DNA of 64,000 nt, from positions 125,867 to 189,866 of the forward strand of contig NW_004798162.1 of the NCBI RefSeq assembly GCF_000002075.1. The letters run 5' to 3'. The notes under the pieces were generated by a model, which saw nothing but the letters and a program-made list of their open reading frames with translations, ran no database searches and was not told where the DNA came from. This document shows, piece after piece, positions 36,206-49,700 of the stretch (position 1 is the stretch's first letter; each line of letters starts with the position of its first letter). A program made the position numbers and the translations under genes. Source of the DNA: Aplysia californica (taxonomy: Eukaryota; Mollusca; Gastropoda; Aplysiida; Aplysiidae).

Positions 36206-38668
36206 TCCAAAAGTGGGATGTTGTTGGCTATGAGGACAGCTAATGACACTGACTCTCCATTGTCAGTATGTTCACACTGCATTTGATAAATGAGCAAAAA
36301 GTACAGAGTTGTTCCATCTTTCCCCCCACTCCAGAAACAAGAGTCAGAGACAATACATCACAAAGTCAACATCATACATCAACAACACATCTCAGCACAG
36401 ACTTTTACCACTACAGAAGTTGCACCAGCTTACTGCTGTCCAGTGGATCTAACTCCTATCCCCAAACCCATCGGAAGGGGTGGGGGTGGAGGGGGGGGGG
36501 GGGAGTTCAAAATCAGGCCAGGATGTTCAACCCATCACAAACAAGGCAGACACTATACACTCTATAAGTATAGATTCTATTTTGATAATAGATAATTTGT
36601 CTTAGTCACAACATTGTACTACAGTTGGACGGATGTACGAATTATCAAGCACAAAGGAGGGGGATTAAAAACAGATATTGGAGTATCTAAATATTTCTAA
36701 CAAATGAGGTATGAGGACTATTATAAGAAATCCATCTCTGGAGGAAATTTATTGTCCCTGTCACCTCACTTTAAACATTAGGAGGCAGACTTAAACATTA
36801 TTTATGTATTAAAACTGGCCACAAAGAAGAAAACATACTGTCCAGCTTACTTTTTCCAGTTCATTGGTCAATTTTAAATAATCAAGATCTGAAAATGAAA
36901 AGTGTACTGATGTCATAAGAAAGTGTACAAAGAAGAATATTTTACTAAATACAGTAAAATCTAAGTTTTCTTCTTGTGACTGCCATAAATAATGTTCTGA
37001 TGGAGTTCGAGAAATGGGATAAAACTTCTGTGGATGAGAAATGATATCTAGAGGATGAAAAAATGGAACTATGTTATTTGACCAAACAGCAACCAACAAC
37101 ACACCATGAATTTTTCACTTCTCATAATATTTTGAAGCTTAAAAAACAACACAATCACATAAAACTGTCCTAGCTTTCTCTGCTACTGGGTTGTAAAAAT
37201 TCCAATACTCCTTCTATAATCAGATTATAGCTTTAACTCACCCAACCCTAGGCCTACACTTTCAGGTTCTCAGCTCTCCTTAGAGATTTTTATCACTTTT
37301 TGAAAAATAGAAAAAAAAGACAACATTTTAACATTGCCTATTCAAATTTGGTACATATTTTATTCAAACCTTTATTTGTGTGTGTTGAAAATTTGAAGGC
37401 AAAATGTGTCACTTTTAATACAATACTGCGTGGGAAAAGGTCTATATATACAGAGTCAAAAAGTAAACGAATAAGCGAAGAAAGGAAGACTAGAGCGTTC
37501 AAATTTCGCACCCCCTCACATGGTTCACGAATATAGCTTTCTTTGCTCTAGATTTGGGCTTTCACTTCTGATCATGGTCTGTTTCAAACGAAAAATGGTT
37601 ACTCTTCCAATTAGGCTATTGTCTGCTTCGCACATAAGTAGTGTTTTCAGTCACGAGAGTGAAATTTTCCATACACAGATACTGTCGACATAAGAGTTGG
37701 AGCGCTGCACACGCATACCGATATTATCGGCATTAGGGCTGGGTGAGTTAAAAATCACCAACAGGGAAAATGGGACAAAATAAAAACCTGAATCTCAATA
37801 CCTATAAACAAAAAGTTACCACAAACGTATACGGTCCCATTTACTTATTTTCAACGGAAGTCTGCTGAATGATAAAACAATTGCTTTATATGCACAGTGC
37901 ACATTATAGGTGAAATTCGTACAAAGCCAACAATGCGCGAAATATGCGCACCCATACAAAATGTGAACACAAAAAAAAATATTTGGAAGACACAGTGAGC
38001 GCACCAGCACATATGTGCCACTCAGTGTGAGCATATTCAAGGTCATAACATAATTCCTTCACACACGACTGAAAGAAAAGCATGTCTAATAAATTGAAAA
38101 CTAAGCGATATCAGTTAAAAACAACGCAAACACTAACTCAATACCAGCAATTTGGGCGGAATTTACCACTGCTGACAGTCAAATGAAGAGTATTGCAAAA
38201 AAAGTCATTCTGTCCATACTAATTCAAAGATTCACACAAAAAATTGCCATCCTAAACATAGAAACAGAGGTGTGATTTTAAAGAAACAGAAACGAGTTAT
38301 CATAATTAATTTTGAAGTGACTAATTTTTAACATGACCCAATTTTTCCACATTGTTTTTCAAATTTGTGTCATTTATCAATGGATATTACAACAACAACA
38401 AAATCCAAAGGAGCAAAGGGAGCAATAAATCAACACATACTTTGAAAAAATAATATTCAGTACCATTATCTCCTACATTTGTGAAACATGTGAAAACATT
38501 TGCCTATAAACAAAAGAATTTCACAAGACGGACACCAAATTGTTGTCATGGTCCCTAAGCTTGCTTAAGTGATGGTATTTTTTGGCTGGTCTTTCAGGTG
38601 CATTACCATACAGCTCATCTAAATCCTCTTGATCATGTTGGGTTTTTAAAATATATCTGAGATCATCA

Positions 38669-39092
38669 TTATGAGTCTCTGAAGTAGATCTTCTTTTCAC
38701 TCATCTCTAAATTGACAACCCAGTCTCTAGTGAAAAAACTTGTTTTCCACAGATCCTTCAGGCCCCCATAGAGTTTGGAGTCGCTCTCCCTAGGGTTGGG
38801 GGCCAATATTTCTTTCCAAGTGCCTCGTGCATTTGGCAGGCTTGCAGCAGATGGTTCCCTGTTTGGTTGCCGGTTCTGCACTGACATTACTTCTGAAGCA
38901 GATGAACTGAAATAGCAAAATGTGGCTGGGGGGTACACAATATCTAGCCATCACGTGCGTGGGAACCTGGGAGCATCATTCACTGATCTAACCTTAGCAG
39001 CTGATTTTTACGAAGATGCACATTTAATTTCATATCTAGATTTTTTTTTTCAGGCAAAGGGACATATTCAGGACCATCATCACTATCACTGA
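38669..39092 (-). CDS. two terminal exons of an unrecognised minus-strand gene
   Basis: Exon 39092-38993 follows the acceptor ATGATCCCCAG and reads SDSDDGPEYVPLPEKKNLDM.., ending at a GTTAG donor. Exon 38906-38669 follows GCTATTTCAG and reads SSASEVMSVQNRQPNREP.., with GTWKEILAPNPRE and LWKTSFFTRDWVVNLEM before the TAA stop. The two join in phase (AG plus T gives Ser). Together they give about 112 residues, acidic at the start and Trp-containing at the end. I do not recognise the family. Upstream exons were not found between 39092 and 40743. The first exon needs a phase-1 donor, which the ASB3 exon ending at 42289 would supply, so an alternative ASB3 tail is conceivable but unproven. Confidence 0.45.
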
Positions 39093-40576
39093 CTGGGGAT
39101 CATATAATTTTTTTTAAAATATTGTGACTACACCTTTTTCTCTTTCTGCTTTTATCAACTGAAAATATCACACAGCTGGTGTTCTTGTAAGATGTAGCAG
39201 GGTTTTTTTTATCTTAACTTTGGAACTTTTTAAGCTTAAGAATTCCGGTTTGAATTAACAGGAACAGAAATGGCTGTAACTTTCAATTACTATTACTGAA
39301 CCCATGGTAACAACAGTTGCATTGCTTGAATGAAACAAACCGATGTTTCAAAAAAGAAAAAAAATATCACAAAAGTTGCAATGACAGTTTTCAGTCATTT
39401 TATCTAAGATTGACTATTACTATTACCATGGCTTTTTTTTTTCACAAAGTAAAATCAAATAGGCAGCTTAAGTTGGGAAAAAATTTAATGTAGATGTTTT
39501 ACATCCCAACTAATATAAATTAGATCATTTAGGAGGCAGACTACTTCACTCCTGCCTGTCAGGGCCAACCCCGGGCTCAGCGGGACAAAATGTCTAAGCA
39601 GACAGAGATACCTGATATAAAAAACATCCCCATTCAGGTAACAAACTCACGCCTTCAGCGTTCAAAGGCAAAGAGCCTTACCATTGCACCACAAAAGCCA
39701 GAAGTGCTGGTTAAGTTGTCATTTTGCACACAGTACATCATTCCAACGGAGGCATGAGCAAAAGAGAAGATCTTTTCTTAAACATATAATTTTCAAAAAT
39801 AAAATCGATGAGCACACTGTCTTAAATTAGACTTTCTTTATGCAATGTTCATGGAAAACTGCATTCACTTGTTTTGAAGGTGAAATTAACTCGGATACAC
39901 AGTATCAAATTCAGGTTTCAAACAAACAATGTCGTCTGTTCAAAAAACAAATAATTTCAAGTGAAGTCCAGAACACCAGAGATAACTGCACAACATAAAT
40001 ATTTCTGAAAAGTTTCAGACGAGAGACTTCTTCCAGTAATGAGTTTTTCAGTCAGGCCGATCTCAGAGAATTTTCAGCTACTTGAGAATATTTTCTTCAC
40101 TCATTACAAATTGCTTGTAAATTGAAAAGCAGAAAAATAAGTCTCAGACATATAATTTTGTCACCATAAACAAAGATGGGTGTTATATATCAAAAACAAC
40201 TTGACCAATTTCAAATGAACATGTTTTCTTAAAACTGTAAACTGCATAAAAGTAAAAGGGGTTATGTTTGAGTGAGCAACATCCTCAGACATTTGTTGCA
40301 TGTGGAGAGGAGTCACATGCCTCATTAAAGAGACTATAACAACAGACCTTGCCACTTTAAAAAAATCTAGAGACTACATCTTTCCTTGTACACCCATATA
40401 TGAACAGTACACAGGTAAAGATTTATGTCTATTTGGTATCAGACGATTCATTGGATAGTTCTGACAATTTAAGAAAACAAATTGAAGTCTCTTTTATCAG
40501 GATTGTAGCATTTCTCTTTAGACCTAAAGAAAACAGTCTCGAGTCTTCCCAAGGCAGATATTTTGGGACTTTTACT
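39093..40576. other. region between unknown exons and ASB3 3' end
   Basis: Apart from the S2 SINE at 39533-39710 this is AT-rich DNA. A minus-strand stretch just above 39092 has a lysine/arginine-rich frame but no convincing splice sites. Nothing else was supported. Confidence 0.4.
39533..39710 (-). mobile_element. tRNA-derived SINE, family S2 copy 3
   Basis: On the minus strand: CCAGCACTTCTGGCTTTTGT, then GGTGCAATGGTAAGGCTC (A-box-like), then GTGAGTTTGTTACC (B-box position), then GGGGTTGGCCCTGACAGGCA at the end. Order and spacing match 10001-10199. Confidence 0.55.
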
Positions 40577-40582
40577 TTTATT
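40577..40582 (-). terminator. ASB3: ASB3 poly(A) signal
   Basis: AATAAA on the minus strand, about 160 bases after the ASB3 stop codon. Confidence 0.55.
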
Positions 40583-40742
40583 CCGCCACAGAAACATCAA
40601 GCCAGTTTGGAAGCAGAGTTTGTCTGTTGTTTTTTTTACCGTCTTTTTTTACGAACCACCAACACAATCGTTACGGGGCAACACGACAGAGATGGAACAG
40701 ACACCATCAGAAATATTTCACACACAGACCATCTTTGTTACA

Positions 40743-43700
40743 TCAGAGGTCTGAATCCCCGCCATCCTCAGGGTTGACTGTGATAAATTTGAGAATCATA
40801 TCCTGAAGAGGGGTGCCCAGTTCAGAGAACATGAGATAATCTTGCAAAATGATGGGCATTTTCAGGTGCTGAATGGCAGTCCGGCAGTATCGGTTCTCCT
40901 TCCCAAGAGTGTGCACAATGACCCGGCGGCACCGATGAGACAGCAGGTTTGTTTTGTCTGAATAAAAAAAGCCAGAAAAAAACTTTTACAACATTATACA
41001 CTTACAAACACATTTACATCACACACCAGTTTTTTCTTTAAAAAATATCTCAATAAAAATTTTAAGGTATATTCATCAACTGTCAGATCTGAAACACTCA
41101 CTTCTCTGTGCAGAGGCTCTCAAATAAAAAACCCTACATTACCCTCACCTATTCCTGACACATTTATTTTGTACATTTTAAAAAAGGAACCATGCAGACA
41201 TGTTTTCTTACAACAGACAGCTTTTCAGAAAGAAAAATAAATAAATAAATAAACAAACCACCTATCTTAAATTTCTTTCTTTTTTAAAGCGAACCATGCA
41301 TACATTTTTTCCCCCAATAGACAGCTTTTCAGGAATTAAAAAAAAAACCCAACATTTCCACATATCGTTGATTGCTAACTTACTCTTGTCTGTATTATTT
41401 ACGCAGAAAGGTTATGAGAAGGATAACTTTTCTGACATGCAGCCACATACCGCTTCTAACGGTACTCTCGATATAGTGAAATATTACGTTCTCATAGGAA
41501 TTGATTTCCCTTTTTTTCACCGAACAGCAGTTGAAGGGGCCAGCTCTTTTCTATTTTAGAACTGCCAAAGGATTTGTAACGTGGGAATCTCACACATGGG
41601 AGCCTCCAAAATTGTTCATCCTTATTTGAGAAGACTTGGTGCTCAATCCTACTAACCCTCGGGTCAGGAGTTGAAAAAACATGAGAAAAAATGCGACGCT
41701 GGCGATCAAACTCTGGATCTCCAGGTTGACAGGTAAACACCATACCTGTTGACAGTTGAGCTACTAAACCCCAATGTGTATTTCTCTGACCCAGTGCACC
41801 ATGTGAACAAAGGACACTGCGAGATCCTGCGGTCAGACTCCAAACCTTCCATAATGATAAATAGTAAAAGCAGTAGCTCAATTATAAACCAGCAGGTACT
41901 GGTACATTAAAATTAAAGATGTCTTTGGTAGTGACTAGACTAACAATGAGTTTTTTTATGAATGATGACTCGTGCTATACAGTATTGCTATGGTTGATGG
42001 AAACAGTATGAATGTGTGCATGCATGTGTTTAAGCATGTGTGAGTGTGTATGTGTGTGCGTACATGAGAGTGTGTGTGCATTAGTGTGTGTGTGTGCGTT
42101 CATGAGGGTGTGCATGTGTGTGTGTGTGTGTGCGTGTGTGCCCGTGTGCCAGTGTGTACACAAATGCATGTGTGAACGGATTGGTTGCTCTGTGAGAGTT
42201 ATATCTCCACAGTGAGGTAAATTACTTTTAAATACATTCCTTCTATGGTCTTCATAAAATGACTGAAAAAAATTGAAATGCTCCTCACCTGATATTGTTT
42301 GTAATTTTTTCCTGTCCCCTTCCTCAAAGTGAGAGAGAATGTGTCTGGGCAAGCAAGCGTGGTCACTGATATACATCAACAATGCCAACACGGGCACCAA
42401 GTTCTCCTTCCGATGAAACATGTGAAACATGAGTCCAAACAAGTTTGTGATAGCAGGGCTGTTGGCATTTTCCCCGTTCAAAGGGTCATTGATGTCGAAG
42501 AGCGAATGCGACTCGGCCCCGGCGAGGAAAAGCTGCCAAATAAAGAAAATCTGAAAGTTTGGCTGCCGCGAGTTGCGAACAATCATCGTCGTCAAGTCAC
42601 GTTCGAGGTCCTTCTGAAAGGCCATGAGCATTGCCACGTTACCCGTCACGTTTTTGTGGTAGATGTTTGGCGAGGCACGATAACGCAACAGAAGCTGGAA
42701 CAAGGGGACGTTATTGGTCCACAAGGCCACCAACAAAGGAGGTAACTCATCCTCATCGGAGGAGTTGGGCAGCACATTGTTCTTCAGCAAAAACTCGGCA
42801 CCATTGGGCGGCCAGTCTGCTTCCAGCAGACACAGTAGGGAGCACTTGCGGGCAGGAACTAAGACACTGGCCAGGTGGCCTAGTTCCTGCAGAAGGTACG
42901 AGGGCAGAGTGCAGATTCGAGTCACCGGGAGACGGGCAGCCAGTAGCTTCAGGATGGTAGTGTCTGTGTGACGCAGAGCCTGGACCAGAGGGTGCATCCC
43001 GTCAAAGTCTCGCGTCAGGAACACAGTCATGTCTGTGTGCTGCAGCAGAAGCTCCACACACCTTTAACAGAGCCACAAGATTTGATTGAATGAGAAGCAC
43101 ATTATCAACATGAGAATGGTCAAAGAGATGATGATGTTTGTCTGAGTAAAGAGGAAAAAGATTGACACAAAAAGTTATTTGATGTGAGGAAAAAGAAAGA
43201 TTGACAGACAGAAACAAAAGAAAGAAAGAAAAGAAATAGTACCTAATAGTGGCACCCTTCAATCACCTGCTCAAAAAGATGAAAAACGCAAAACAAAGAG
43301 ACAAACATACATGTGTAGCAAAGAAAGACCTTCAGAGGCATTCTCCAACCACCTACACAGTGAAGCAAGAGTTGGAACTATAGACTGCAGAGAGTCAGGA
43401 TGATAAAAAAATACTGTCAATACAACTGACCATACAACATTGTCTTCTAATAACCAGTGAAATGTCAGAGTATCATTTATAAATATGGGTCTTCAGCATT
43501 TGAAGTTTCATTAATTACTACACGATAGGTAGTGCAGTCGAACCTGCTATAATCGCCACCAGTCCATGACAATCACCTGTATGAATGGCCATTTCCCGCT
43601 TCCCCCTTGTCTTTCTTTCCGTATTATAATGACACCAAGACATCCACCTGTCTAAGACAACCACTTTTCTCCTTGACAATGGGTGGTGCCTTTAACAACT

Positions 43701-46700
43701 TTGACTCTATTCGACATAACCAAATTCATTTCTGAGACTGTTGATATAGACATGGAGGAAAAGATCTTCTCAACAATTGAGTTCATTGCTAGGTTAAAAT
43801 ATGACAATAGACAACAATGTTATTTAATAAGGAAAAACATCACAAGCTGCAGCCTCCACTCACAAGTAAAGTCTTTGTTTAAATAAAAGCAAGATGGAAC
43901 AAACACCAAATTTAAAGATTTTACTTTCAAAATTTACCCACTCCTTACATCCATGCATAGACACCCCTCCAGTGTTCATTAAATCTGCCTGACATAGACA
44001 TGCTTCTGGCATACTGTACATATCAGTGTATAGGACTCCTGCACCTATAAGATGCAGGTAGACTTGGCAGCCGAAGTTTTGGTATAAATCATATTTTGTT
44101 CATCGGATACGGCGCACAATTTTTTCAAGGAAAGCACAATGATTAAAAAATTGCTCGTTATATTTCTAGAAAGTCGAAGTAAAAGTAATACATTTAAGTT
44201 GCATGAATAAAAGGCCATTACGATTAAAAAGGTCTTTGATCTCATTATCATTCATCTCAATTGCATTATATGTCATGAAAGCTAAACAATTCGTGAGTTT
44301 GCTCCCTTAGTGTCCTACACCTCCCCCCCCCACCCTTTTTCACCTGAGCTTTTTTTAAAATCTAATCTCATATCTCATAGATTAGACAGAGAGCCCCATG
44401 AAAGTCCCAATTTCTACACAAGAAGTTGCTCCCGATATGCGATGATATACTGTACACACCCACTCTCCCCCAAACGTGAGTGGAACCAAGCCAAGGCTAT
44501 ATCTCACTAGATGTTCCCATATAAACGTGAAGTAAAACAACCCTCAAATTGAGAGGTCTGTAGCATTTCACAGTGCTCTTTATTTCATTGAGGATGCGCA
44601 TTCGGGTCATTTGACGAAACTCAAACGACACAATATTTTGGGACACTTTAAAAAAGGCATAGCTTTGTTCTTACAGTTTCTTTCATTTCAGTTTTCTTTA
44701 CCTGAAATTTAAAAAAAACAGGTTACAATGGGTATGCAATGAAATAAGCAAATTGCTGTTTCTGATTCGTGTATGATGGTTCGAAATGTGTCTCGATGTT
44801 ACCTTTGGCTTGCTGCTGGTATGTGTTCACAACGCCCTTAAAGAGTTAAGAGTTGGAAAGAGGTAGTCGCACTTTAGGAGAAATAACATCACTTTCTTTT
44901 CCTTGCTCCTGCATTTCTTTGACTCCCAAGACCTTCAAGACCCTAAGAATCCACATTTCAAAAGCTTAGACTAGACCAAATAAAATATGAAGGTACATGA
45001 TGAAGATATAGACTCACAAAGTTTCCAATTTTTTTTTCAGGTATTGTCGCTTCTAAGCTTTCCCAGGAAATATTTCATTTTTAGATGCTAGTTGACCCTT
45101 TCAGAACCAGATACAATTGCCAGATTTTTATAAAAATGTGTCTAAAACCAAAAGGCGCCTACCTTGTGTGCCCACTGGACACAGCATACTGAAGTGGAAT
45201 TGCGTTATCGCCGTTGTCAGCAATGTTAGCGTCTGCACCATGGTGAAGCAAGATTGCCACAATAGCATCATGGCCCTCCTGAGCCGCAATTAGTAACGGA
45301 GTGGCATTGTCAGTGGCCGCTGCATTCACGATGTGCATGCTGCCTGAGAATTGAAGCGTTAATCAAGTTATCTTCTTCTTCAAGTGCCACACTTGAAACA
45401 GACACCAGTGCTAATGGTTCGTCATTAATTTCTCTCCTCAGATGCTCTAAAAAAATATATATATATATTATTGTGGTCTTTTCTCGTCTCCTCACCCATC
45501 TATACCAATTATACGTAATCAATTACACTGTATCATATTTAAAACCAATAATAAAACTATTCCTTAACCACTGACACTGAATACATAGAAGACCAACACT
45601 TTCTCAATCTCTCTTGAAAACACTCACACAAAACCATTGTAGGGCCACATCTTGACATACAACTACTTATTCCTCTCTTCAAATACACACACCAGCGTAT
45701 AGAGAAGTAAATCTATGAATTATACATTAGGCAATCAAGTGCAAGTGCCCTGTAAGCAGAGGGGACCACAGCTCAAAGAGTTAACCCTACACAATCTATT
45801 AACAAGAAAAATAAAATTGGGTATGTTTGTTGGAGTAGAGAGAAGCACATCGGCATAACGGTCATTTAGTTCTGAGGAAAAAGTAAGACAGACAGTAACA
45901 ACAGAGGGAAAGTAAAGAAATAGTACCTTACCAGTGACACCCTTCAACACCCACTTAACAATTAGGAATTATAACCTCTGAAAAACAAGGAAAAGCAAAG
46001 CAATATAGAGATAAAGGTGACATAGCTAAATATTCCTTACCTCTGTCTTTCGCAACTTCAATCAGATTTCTAACACATTCTGTGTGGCCTTTGTGGGCCG
46101 CCAGGAACAAGGGAGACAAGTTGTGGTCAGCAAATACATCAATATCTGCCCCGTGCTGGGAAGGGGAGAAACAAAGAATTTGAAAAGTTTAATGACATTT
46201 TTAAATTCTTTCTCGTATCTTTCTCAAAGTAGCACCGGCCAAAGAAAAAAAATTGGAAGAAATGTCAAATCTTTATTCATCGAGAATATCAATTTGAATA
46301 CAACATGTGAGACGTTTACGATTCAAATGAACAATAATCATAGAGTCTAACAGTTTACAGGACGGTCAGCACATTAAAGGCCACATTTTTCCAGGAACAG
46401 GCTATGCCATGAAAACACTAAAAACGAGTAGGACAATACAATAACAGTCACAAATTGCATTTCAGTATATAATTTACAAAACTTAGCTACTTCATATTTT
46501 AAACAATGGCAGATCATATATATAAAGAGCAATTTTATTTTTAATAAAAATATTTTAAATTAAAAAATCCTTAGGAAAAGTGAATAGAAGGCAGAACACT
46601 ACACTTAACATAAACTTGAACTTTGAACTGTGTAAAACACCTGGAGCTGTGTGCACACAAGAGTTGGCGCTATAAAAATGATCAAAGTTCTTTTCACATA

Positions 46701-49700
46701 ACAAGTAATCCTCACCTGCAGCAACATGTTAACACAGTAAGTGCTTCCTCTCTCAGCAGCCAGATGTAAGGCTGTGTAGCCAGTGTAGATCCTTGCGTTG
46801 ACATCAGCATCTTTTTTTATTAAAGTCTTAAAGCACTGATAGCTCTTGGAGTTCAAAGCTGCAGTATATATAAAAAAAAGAAGAAATGCAGCATGTTATT
46901 TGTGTTCAAGCTAATAGGACTAGACTAGGACATTAATTATCATACATCTGCTAAAAATTCAATTGTGTTGTGATACGAATTCATCAGAAATTATTCTAGC
47001 AATTTTTCTTGAATATTTAAAATAAGTTTTATAGAAATGAAAGGTCCATTTGAACCTAAGTACAGATCTGAATTCTTTAATCTAATTACTGAGCTTTAAA
47101 GAAATTCATTTACTTAACGTTAAGTTATTTTTTCATGAAACTACATAAAAGGTATGCAGAGCAACAAAAGAAATTCACACAGATTCCAAAACAGAGAAAT
47201 TTTCTTCACTTTTCAACAACAAGTTGGCCTTGTTCCGACTAAAACTTATGTCGCTGTCTTTTAAAAAGCAGCCTCATACTGAGTACAGTTCAAGCTTTCA
47301 GGGGGTAGGGGGGGGGATGAAGTGCTAAACACACAGGCAAAAAATTGTACCTGAGGTAAAACAATTTCACTGAAAAACTGACTTTGGGCAAAGATATAAT
47401 TTGTTGCATGGTATATTAACACACAATCTTTCTGTTGAAAGTAGTCCAAAAAAAAATTTTAAATAAACATTTCGAAAATGAGAAACTGTCTAACTTTACT
47501 TCAATAAAGTGAAGTAGAAAACATAACATATTTTCTTTTTTCTTGCAAAAGCGATGATATGCCATGGAAAATTTCCCTTCCACAATTAAGAATAAAACAC
47601 CTGACAAATTTCACACTATCTTCATCTTTGATTTGCCAAATGTGACCACCTATTACTACTATTAGAGAAAATTCTACCCCTCCGGTGCAGTGCCACTGAC
47701 TGTAGTGTCTTTAGGCCATTCCCAAAGGGGGGACATTTCTCGTTCAAGCATAGTAGAATTGTAAATGGGCTGACTCATGTCACACTCATAACTGTGCCTG
47801 GTCTACAACAGGGAACTGCTGCTTTTTCTTTCCTGACCCTTACTATTGTCATTTCCTCTACTTCTTTTGTATGTTTGTCACTCTCCTGTGACCTGCTATT
47901 TCCGGGATGCCTTGATAGTCGAAGCAGACCTTTTGCTGTTGAAGCTAGAGAGGTGAGCAGTCTAAGTCTGATTCCCTGTAAAGACTTCTCTGTTGACACC
48001 CACCCCTTGGCGCTCATATGACCTTATGCAGTTGCGAGCGCCGTAAAACCCTCTACTATAAATAATAAAGAGAAAATTCAAACCAGTGGCTTACACAATA
48101 CAGCTTAATACATTTTTAAAAACCCACACCAAACTGAAATATATCTATCTATAAATTCATCAAACAAGCATCTGACCTTCCCAGAGAGGAGTATATCCTT
48201 CATTTGTAGTGAAGTCCACATCAGCCCTAGCATTGATCAAGGCCACAACAGCATCACTCTGACCTTGGCGGGCGGCAAGAATGAGTGCTGTCTCCTTGGC
48301 ATGGGTCACCCAGTCTGGATCAACACCGGCTGCATTGGAAAGTGAACAAATATTAAGCTAACTAATTAATAATTAACCTATCGATATTTTTTACATTTAT
48401 GAGCTATAAAGTGATAACGCAAAAGTAGAATACCCAAATAGTTGTGTCTTTTTAAACATGGTAAAGCCAGGAATTAAGCATCAAAGAATGTGTTAACGCT
48501 TGTTCCCCCCCTCCTCTAACCTCCCCCCTCCCTTCATCCCTCCTTCTCTCTCACAAACACACTCAAGTGGAACAAAAATAAAAAATGAATCCTTCAGTGG
48601 TACGATGAGACATTCTTCCAAATCTAGGGAGATTTTCAAATTTATAGCCACACCTTTGTCACATTTTCAATAACATAAATAGTAAATAACAAGATGGTCC
48701 ACTCTGCCAAAAAAGTGTCCGCCGGAAGTCCACTCTTTGCTTCAGATGGCGCTTCAGTCTGTTTTGAAGCTCTCTTTAGTTTCTCCAGAAGAAAAATTGG
48801 CATAGCACCTCCTTGCGTGCGCAGATCGACTGCAGTTCACCAGCCGTTCGGGTTCATTCAGTGCGGAGTTTTAGTTGGGGTTTTTTTATATTTTAATGAC
48901 CTCTCGCCTCTCATTCTAAAGTCAAATTAAACGAAGAAAACAGTTGCCACTTCCTCCGGAAGAAGTTTTTTGTCAGCGTAGCCATTTTAAAAAAGCTTTC
49001 TTCAGAAATGTTATTTCTTATTTATTGAAAAACGTGTTAGTTTCACTTTCATTTTTTTAACACAAGTAGGGTAACTCTGTTCGCAAAGGGTGCGCAATTG
49101 CGAAGAGGGTGCCACCGAATTTTGAGGACACTTTTTTAATTGGCTCAAAGAGAGGAGTGGGCCCTCTTGTTATGTAGACTCTTTGATTATAGTCTTCAAT
49201 GACTTACGTTGACGAAGCAAAAATTCCAGACATCCAGTATTGCCAGCATGCGCAGCTTCATGAATTGGGCTCCAACCCCTGTTGTCAAACACATCTATCG
49301 GTCTCCCTGTGTTGATCAAAGAAAATAACAGGTTCACCTTCTATTGTGTACCTTTTTCATATTTCCTCCAGAAAAAAAAAGTAAGGAGATCAGAATCACG
49401 AATTCACTTTTAAGGAACGGCACTACTAAGACAGCAAAATTTACTTATGTACAGTTGAAATACAGTTTTGAGTGATTTCCTAGCGATAAAATAAAAATCT
49501 AATATTGATTCCTCTGGGGAAATTTGGTTCACAATGGCGTAACATGCAAAATAACATATACACAAATAACATTCATACTTAAACACACAGGCACACTGCA
49601 ACCATGCCATTGCAGGTCGTTACTGTGCTGCGCCCTTTCTTTTTTATCTAGGGTCATCGTAACTAGCTCAAGGACACATCTCAATGACCAGTTACTTTAA

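Larger units (their letters stand above)
28973..38668. other. long stretch without a confident gene
   Basis: I see no supported coding exon. It holds the 3' UTR of the preceding gene, a long G run (about 31315-31339), an S1 SINE, a 781-bp TIR element, two TTAA-type MITEs, hairpin-tailed SINE copies, a possible tRNA-like SINE near 34440 and a G run near 36490. The rest is unique AT-rich DNA. Confidence 0.5.

Noticed and set aside
41975-42288. Open extension of the large ASB3 exon ending in His/Thr repeats
   Set aside because: It is read-through past a good GTGAGG donor into a (TG)n tract; the SOCS-box exon at 40743-40957 joins in phase instead.
42329-42971. Plus-strand open frames over 42.3-43.0 kb
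   Set aside because: They are antisense to the large ASB3 exon, which has strong homology on the minus strand.
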